A stretch of 64,000 bases of DNA from Alistipes communis (lineage in GTDB: Bacteria > Bacteroidota > Bacteroidia > Bacteroidales > Rikenellaceae): the NCBI RefSeq assembly GCF_006542665.1, contig NZ_AP019735.1, forward strand, positions 372,001 through 436,000. Direction: 5' to 3'. Both the position numbers and the translations under genes were made by a program. This document shows positions 59,568 through 64,000 of the stretch, piece after piece. The stretch's first letter is position 1; every line of letters starts with the position of its first letter. Under the pieces are notes generated by a model that worked only from the letters and a program-made list of their open reading frames with translations, was not told the origin of the DNA and ran no database searches.

Positions 59568-59639
59568 GAATTTACATGAGTAAGAATACAATTGAAGATA
59601 ATTCTTTATCTTTGTCGAGTACATCTAACATGACATGAA

Positions 59640-60397
59640 ATGAAATTATACAACAAGAAATATCTATCCTTCTTATTATTTATAGGATTACTACTAATAA
59701 TCCCTATTATTTTGTTCTTCAAATACCTTCTCACTTCCCGATTATTGGCGATTCGCAGACATGGCTTTCCTTTTGGGCTTCTTACATCGGAGCCATTGCA
59801 TCATTCGCTATGATTGCTGTAACATTTTTAACTCTAAAACAAAATCAAGCCCAACTAAATGAAATCAAACGCCAGTGGGAGGAGGAACATCGACCTCATC
59901 TCGTCTGCCGAATCATTGTAAATAAAAAAGCCTTTATTCTGCAAATATCCAATCCGAGCCAATTTGACGCATCTAACGTGATAACAAGCTTTGGAGATGA
60001 CCTAATCAACAATCTTGATGATAAATTCCGCAACATGTACACCAATACTTCACAGAACCCTGTATATATCTCTTCTGGCAAATCTTGGAACTGCCTTATT
60101 GGATGGTGTGAAGATATTAATCAAAAATGGAAAGATAAGGATTTCAATATAATTACGGAAGTTAGCTATAATGACAAATATCGTTTAAACTCCATCATTC
60201 CCATCAAAACTTTTGTCAACCGCATTAACATACTCGTACAAAGTCCATTGGAAGATGCAGCTCAAGATTTGGTCGCAGGTCTTGTCAAACCCCATTCTGT
60301 CTCTCCACACAAAACAGTTCAAGTTTCTCTTGAAGAAATATCGAAAACCTTGAGTAAAATATCAACTAAACTTGACACTGTAGATGAAACAGATTAA
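59640..60397 (+). pseudogene. Two-TM protein, probably frameshifted
   Basis: ATG at 59640 begins MKLYNKKYLSFLLFIGLLLI, a first membrane helix, but the frame stops at 59813. A second frame contains TWLSFWASYIGAIASFAMIA (second helix) and continues without stop into the 195-residue part annotated from ATG 59810 (TLKQNQAQLNEIKRQWEEEH). A one-base change near 59738 would join them. Alternatively translation restarts at the ATGA overlap. The soluble part has no known family. Confidence 0.65.
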
Positions 60398-60417
60398 GTA
60401 AAATGTGATAATTAAAT

Positions 60418-60454
60418 AGAGCGAAGAAATTGCGATACTAAATTTCCTCGCTCT
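60418..60454. terminator. Bidirectional terminator
   Basis: AGAGCGAAGAAATT and AATTTCCTCGCTCT form a 14-bp stem with one mismatch between two convergent genes. Confidence 0.7.
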
Positions 60455-60464
60455 GTATATAACT

Positions 60465-61391
60465 CTATTTACCAAGTGACTTGAACACCTTAGCTATGCA
60501 TCGCTTTTTCTGTTCCATATTGGGGTGAACATATAAGTCCAGTGTAGTCGAAATGTTGGAATGTCCCAGTAATACACTAACGGTCTTATAGTCACAACCG
60601 ACTTCTATACAGCGAGTCGCGAAGCTATGACGCAGTCCATGATACTTCAGCTTGGGAATATCAAGTTTCTCCATAAGCCTTTTATAGTAGTTGCGATATG
60701 TGCGTGGCTCTGTCGGACGCTCATCATTAGTAAGAATGTAATAATCGTCATTAATTACTTTTTTCAAAGGCTTTAACATAGTAAGCAATTCTTTGTTTAT
60801 CGGGATTTCACGGCAAGAGTTTTTTGTCTTTGGCGTGTTGATGACCAGCTCTGTATGTTTTCTCTCTCCTTCTATGATATAGATGCGTTCTATCGTCCGG
60901 TTAACGGTTAGAATCCCGTCATATACATTGATGTCGCTCCATTTCAAAGCACAGATCTCCCCTATACGCAGACCGGTACTAAGGCTGATATAGATACCAA
61001 GTCCCGGAAAGGAAAAGTGGCTCTGAATATAGTTCAGAATCTTTTTATGATTTGCCACGGACAAGACCTCCAACTTTTTACCAGCAACGTCTGTTGGGTA
61101 CTTAATATCCCATTCGTAATAGTTCATCCATTCGTTTTTCACCCCGAATTTCATAACCATCTTTAGGACAACAAGAATGTCCTTAACAGATTTCATGCTC
61201 AATCCGCCTTCCAACTTTTCAAGCACAAAGCCTTGTACATCATTTTCATGAAGTTCGTTACTCTCACCAAACTTTGGCAAAATGTGATTTTCAAGAATCA
61301 ACATGTAGGCTGCCAATGTCGATTGTTTCACATACGGTCGCTTGTTCTCTCGCCATGCGTCCGAAATTTCTCTAATTGTCTTCTGATTCAT
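60465..61391 (-). CDS. Tyrosine recombinase of the hsdS shufflon
   Basis: The 308-residue protein has a SAM-like N-domain and a catalytic domain with Arg in STGLRIGEICALKW, Lys in TPKTKNSCREIPI, HGLRHSFATR and LLGHSNISTTLDLYVHP. It differs from the IME integrase and is transcribed away from the adjacent hsdS cassettes, the usual location of an invertase for type I restriction specificity genes. Confidence 0.9.
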   Translation of the reverse strand: MNQKTIREISDAWRENKRPYVKQSTLAAYMLILENHILPKFGESNELHENDVQGFVLEKLEGGLSMKSVKDILVVLKMVMKFGVKNEWMNYYEWDIKYPTDVAGKKLEVLSVANHKKILNYIQSHFSFPGLGIYISLSTGLRIGEICALKWSDINVYDGILTVNRTIERIYIIEGERKHTELVINTPKTKNSCREIPINKELLTMLKPLKKVINDDYYILTNDERPTEPRTYRNYYKRLMEKLDIPKLKYHGLRHSFATRCIEVGCDYKTVSVLLGHSNISTTLDLYVHPNMEQKKRCIAKVFKSLGK

Positions 61392-61449
61392 AATCTTGAA
61401 TTTAATTGGTTCTAATAATTAGAGAAATATAATAGGTAATGTTCCCCAT

Positions 61450-62565
61450 TTGAGATTTCCGGAGTTTACGGAGGAGTGGGAGGAAACTACATTGGGCAAA
61501 ATTTCAGAGATAACAAAAGGCAGTGGAATATCTAAAGATCAATTATCTGAACAGGGCTCTCCTTGTATATTGTATGGTGAACTTTATACCAAGTACAAGT
61601 CTGAAATTATTGATGAGGTATATAGTAGAACAGAGTTGGATTCATCATCGCTGGTTAAAAGTAAGGCTAATGATGTCATAATCCCATGTTCTGGAGAAAC
61701 TGCTATAGACATATCAACAGCTCGATGTGTTCCATTTAATAACATCCTGCTGGGTGGAGATTTGAATATCATAAGACTCAAACATGATGATGGAGGATTC
61801 TTTGCCTATCAACTTAATGGTGCTCGTAAAAAAGACATCGCTCGTGTCGCCCAAGGTGTTTCTGTCGTACACCTGTATGGTGAAAACTTAAAGCATATTA
61901 GAGTTTATCATCCTGCCATTGAGGAACAAAAGAAGATAACACGTCTATTGTCTCTCATAGACGAGCGCATTGCTACCCAAAACAAAATCATTGAGGATTT
62001 GAAAAAACTAAAGTCCGCAATAACAGATTTACTCTTTCATTCAATAGCAGATGCTCATACCATACGTTTAGGCGAAATTGCACATATTACGAATGGTGCT
62101 GGTGACGTGCAAGATGCTAATACAGAACATCAAGAAGATTGGTATCCTTTCTTTGACCGTTCAGAAGAATTAAAATGGTTTCCAACTTATTCGTTTGACA
62201 AAGAAGCTGTTATTTATGCTGGCGAAGGACAAAGTTTTTATCCTCGATATTATAATGGGAAATTTGCTTTACACCAAAGGTGTTACGCCATAACGGATTT
62301 CGCTTCATGTATTATACCAAAGTATTGTTACCATTTTATGAATACATTAAATTCTTATTTTGTTAGAAATTCAGTTGGTTCTACTGTACCATCTTTGAGA
62401 ATGGATATATTTCAAAAGGTAGAAATTAGACTACCTCCTATACCAAAGCAACAGCATATATGTAAAATTATTGATGCTTTTTATACTAAACTTGAAGTCG
62501 AACAAAGGGGCATTTCTATTTTACAAGAATTGAAGCAATTTTTGCTCTCGCAGATGTTCATATAA
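61450..62565 (+). CDS. hsdS: HsdS specificity cassette, two target domains, no ATG start
   Basis: The frame encodes about 371 residues, LRFPEFTEEWEETTLGKI to LLSQMFI. TRD1 spans about 15-150, a central helical spacer (LLSLIDERIATQNKIIEDLK) follows, then TRD2 and the second spacer. In frame upstream it reads NVPH and then a stop codon without ATG; only a TTG at 61450 could start. This suggests a silent cassette that must be joined to an expressed 5' end by recombination. Confidence 0.88.
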   Translation: MRFPEFTEEWEETTLGKISEITKGSGISKDQLSEQGSPCILYGELYTKYKSEIIDEVYSRTELDSSSLVKSKANDVIIPCSGETAIDISTARCVPFNNILLGGDLNIIRLKHDDGGFFAYQLNGARKKDIARVAQGVSVVHLYGENLKHIRVYHPAIEEQKKITRLLSLIDERIATQNKIIEDLKKLKSAITDLLFHSIADAHTIRLGEIAHITNGAGDVQDANTEHQEDWYPFFDRSEELKWFPTYSFDKEAVIYAGEGQSFYPRYYNGKFALHQRCYAITDFASCIIPKYCYHFMNTLNSYFVRNSVGSTVPSLRMDIFQKVEIRLPPIPKQQHICKIIDAFYTKLEVEQRGISILQELKQFLLSQMFI

Positions 62566-62580
62566 ACATTTGCGAGAGCA
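62543..62580. repeat. Inverted repeat at the joint 3' ends of two hsdS cassettes
   Basis: TGCTCTCGCA and TGCGAGAGCA flank GATGTTCATATAAACATT. Both strands code MFI-stop here. The core GATGTTCATATAAACAT is repeated at 63759-63775. Confidence 0.75.
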
Positions 62581-63262
62581 GGTATCTTCGTTGCTGCTGA
62601 TATTTAGAAAATATGCTATCCACTAATGAAAGATTGTTTTCGATTTTTGAAATGTACTTACTGATATTCTTTTGTTGCTCAATACTTGGCAAATGAATTT
62701 CTATATTGCACAACTCCTCAAAAGTAAGACATAAGCGAACACTGCCTTCCAGGCGTTTATACATTTCATGTTTGAATGTTTGTGATGCAAAATAGTACTT
62801 TAGATAACTGGGTAATAATTCTGATTTTGTAGTAAAGCAAACATACATGGGACTAACAATACCATTACTGTCCATTTCGTACAATGCTATTGAGCCAACA
62901 TTTATACGAGCAGGATTGTATGCAAACATACCTTTCTTCACAACCTTATAATTTGAGGTATCATCGCTTGCTACTTCTCTGTCCTCAAATTGGTCTGATT
63001 GAGCTATAAATCCGTATTTGTTACTAACCGAAAGAACTTGCAAATCAGAGCCACTGCGATTTCTATCAGAACATTGTTTGAGTAATTCGGACAGTGGAAT
63101 CATATTTGTTTGTGAAGAATAGCACCGATGAATAATTGCGGACATTACTGTACAGCAATCCTTAATTAAAGGGCTTATAGATGATATAATAACTCTGAAA
63201 TGTGGGCAGTTAGTGGCATTTGAAACATTATATAGTAAAGCAGGTGAGGGTGGAACACCCAC
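62558..63262 (-). CDS. Silent partial HsdS cassette
   Basis: Only the C-terminal half of an HsdS is present: one TRD (MIPLSELLKQCSDRNRSGSD to CLTFEELCNIEIHLPS) and spacer ending RRYLLSQMFI. The N-terminal part of the frame (about 35 residues) is antisense to the next cassette and may not be real. It faces the 61450 gene tail to tail. Confidence 0.8.
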   Translation of the reverse strand: MGVPPSPALLYNVSNATNCPHFRVIISSISPLIKDCCTVMSAIIHRCYSSQTNMIPLSELLKQCSDRNRSGSDLQVLSVSNKYGFIAQSDQFEDREVASDDTSNYKVVKKGMFAYNPARINVGSIALYEMDSNGIVSPMYVCFTTKSELLPSYLKYYFASQTFKHEMYKRLEGSVRLCLTFEELCNIEIHLPSIEQQKNISKYISKIENNLSLVDSIFSKYQQQRRYLLSQMFI

Positions 63263-63770
63263 TACGTCAAATACAGAATTTTATGATAACGGCAGCATTC
63301 CTTTCATAAAAATAGACGATTTGAGCAATAAATATTTATCGGCTAACAAAGACTATATTACAGAGTTAGGACTCAAAAAATCTTCAGCATGGCTGATTCC
63401 TACGCACTCCATTATATACTCTAATGGAGCAACAATCGGTGCTATTTCTATAAACAAATATCCAGTCTGTACCAAACAAGGAATTTTAGGTATTGTCCCT
63501 AATACAAATATTGATGTTGAATTTCTTTATTACTTTATGCAATCTTCATATTTTCAAAAAGAAGTTGAACGTGTTGTAACTGAAGGTACGATGAAAACAG
63601 CCTACCTAAAGGATATAAATCACATAAAATGCCCAATACCAGATTTAGATAGGCAAAAAGAAATTAGTCATCTTCTTTCAGTGTTATCGCTTAAAGAGGA
63701 TGTTGAAAGGCAACTATTACAGAAATATCAAATACAGAAACAATATCTATTAAGGAAGATGTTCATATAA
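63213..63770 (+). CDS. Silent partial HsdS cassette
   Basis: One TRD starting KAGEGGTPTTSNTEFYDNGS and ending LKDINHIKCPIPDLDRQKEI, followed by the spacer to YLLRKMFI. It lacks the first half of an HsdS. It is head to head with the previous cassette and tail to tail with the next. Confidence 0.8.
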   Translation: MAFETLYSKAGEGGTPTTSNTEFYDNGSIPFIKIDDLSNKYLSANKDYITELGLKKSSAWLIPTHSIIYSNGATIGAISINKYPVCTKQGILGIVPNTNIDVEFLYYFMQSSYFQKEVERVVTEGTMKTAYLKDINHIKCPIPDLDRQKEISHLLSVLSLKEDVERQLLQKYQIQKQYLLRKMFI

Positions 63771-63779
63771 ACATCTTCC
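63754..63779. repeat. Second inverted repeat at joint 3' ends of hsdS cassettes
   Basis: GGAAGATGTT and AACATCTTCC flank CATATA. With the 62543-62580 repeat it shares a 17-bp core, so inversion between the two would exchange the cassettes between. Confidence 0.75.
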
Positions 63780-64000
63780 CCAACAAATACAGTTTTTGTT
63801 GATTGAATGACGCAAGAAGTTCTTGCTCAACAAAAAGTTTGCTCTCCAATTTGTCAAGCACGTTTGCGACACGCTTTTGTTCAGCAAGTGAAGGACAATA
63901 TATTTTCGCTTTACCATAATCTTTGAAGTAGATATGTGGTATCGCCATACCAGTTTTGTACGGTTGAAAGTTGAACACTGACAGCGCAAAGTACAGATAC
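63763..64000 (-). CDS. HsdS cassette, cut by the window end
   Basis: The last 78 codons are seen: YLYFALSVFNFQPYKTG to LYLLGKMFI, with an HsdS TRD end (AIPHIYFKDYGKAKIYCPSL) and spacer. The frame is open beyond position 64000. The expressed hsdS, with hsdM and hsdR, probably lies further right. Confidence 0.8.
   Translation of the reverse strand, partial: YLYFALSVFNFQPYKTGMAIPHIYFKDYGKAKIYCPSLAEQKRVANVLDKLESKLFVEQELLASFNQQKLYLLGKMFI

Larger units (their letters stand above)
52210..60417. mobile_element. Integrative mobilizable element
   Basis: A drop in GC content and a full set of mobilisation functions (HTH regulator, tyrosine integrase, excisionase-like HTH, RepA-like ATPase, relaxosome protein, relaxase) mark a Bacteroidota IME that needs a helper for conjugation. 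No coupling protein or transfer apparatus is present. The ends are not defined by repeats I can see. The hsdS locus after it may be cargo or host. Confidence 0.8.

Overview
The window comes from a high-GC Bacteroidota chromosome, most likely Alistipes or a close Rikenellaceae relative. The evidence is Bacteroidota promoters (TTTG, about 19-20 nt, TAnnTTTG), the order ParA-ParB-DUF5683-MltD, an OstA-like/PpiC cluster, and a GH78/GH2 carbohydrate locus. The species is inferred from gene content only.

Bases 1 to about 29,120 are the right part of a tailed-phage (HK97-type) prophage inserted into a tRNA-Arg(TCT) gene. The orphan 3' part of that tRNA lies at 29,074-29,120. The left end (tail genes, probably integrase and the rebuilt tRNA) is outside the window. 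Read right to left on the minus strand it holds several blocks. A lysogeny block (24.8-28.9 kb) has two S24-peptidase repressors and accessory genes. Three early units (20-24 kb) each start with a paralogous small protein behind an elaborate RNA leader. A recombination/replication module follows (Rad52-like annealing protein, SSB-like protein, HTH replication protein, DnaC-like loader, VRR-NUC nuclease). Next come a pentapeptide protein, an antirepressor with its own structured leader, a Dam-like methylase coupled to a radical SAM enzyme and an ASCH protein, and finally packaging and head genes (TerS, TerL, portal, protease, capsid, connectors).

Bases 29.1-52.1 kb are host core genome: a FAD-dependent lipoprotein oxidoreductase, GH78 and GH2 glycosidases, a fused trehalose-6-phosphate synthase/phosphatase with a GH15 enzyme, an OstA-like protein with two PpiC-type chaperones, a CPBP protease, ParA, ParB, DUF5683, MltD and MnmE.

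Bases 52.2-60.4 kb are an integrative mobilizable element: a regulator with four tandem HTH units, tyrosine integrase, excisionase-like HTH, RepA-like ATPase, candidate oriT, relaxosome protein and relaxase. From 60.4 kb to the end is a type I restriction specificity shufflon: a tyrosine recombinase beside head-to-head and tail-to-tail hsdS cassettes, continuing beyond the window.

The most unusual feature is a three-copy leader in the prophage (21.04-21.22, 22.16-22.34 and 23.65-23.85 kb). In each copy the predicted 5' end of the transcript can pair with a downstream arm. That arm lies inside the loop of a second, interleaved stem ending in a U-run. The 5'-end sequence is repeated over the start codon, which itself sits in the loop of a third hairpin. 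The sequences differ between copies, but pairing is kept by compensatory and G-U changes.
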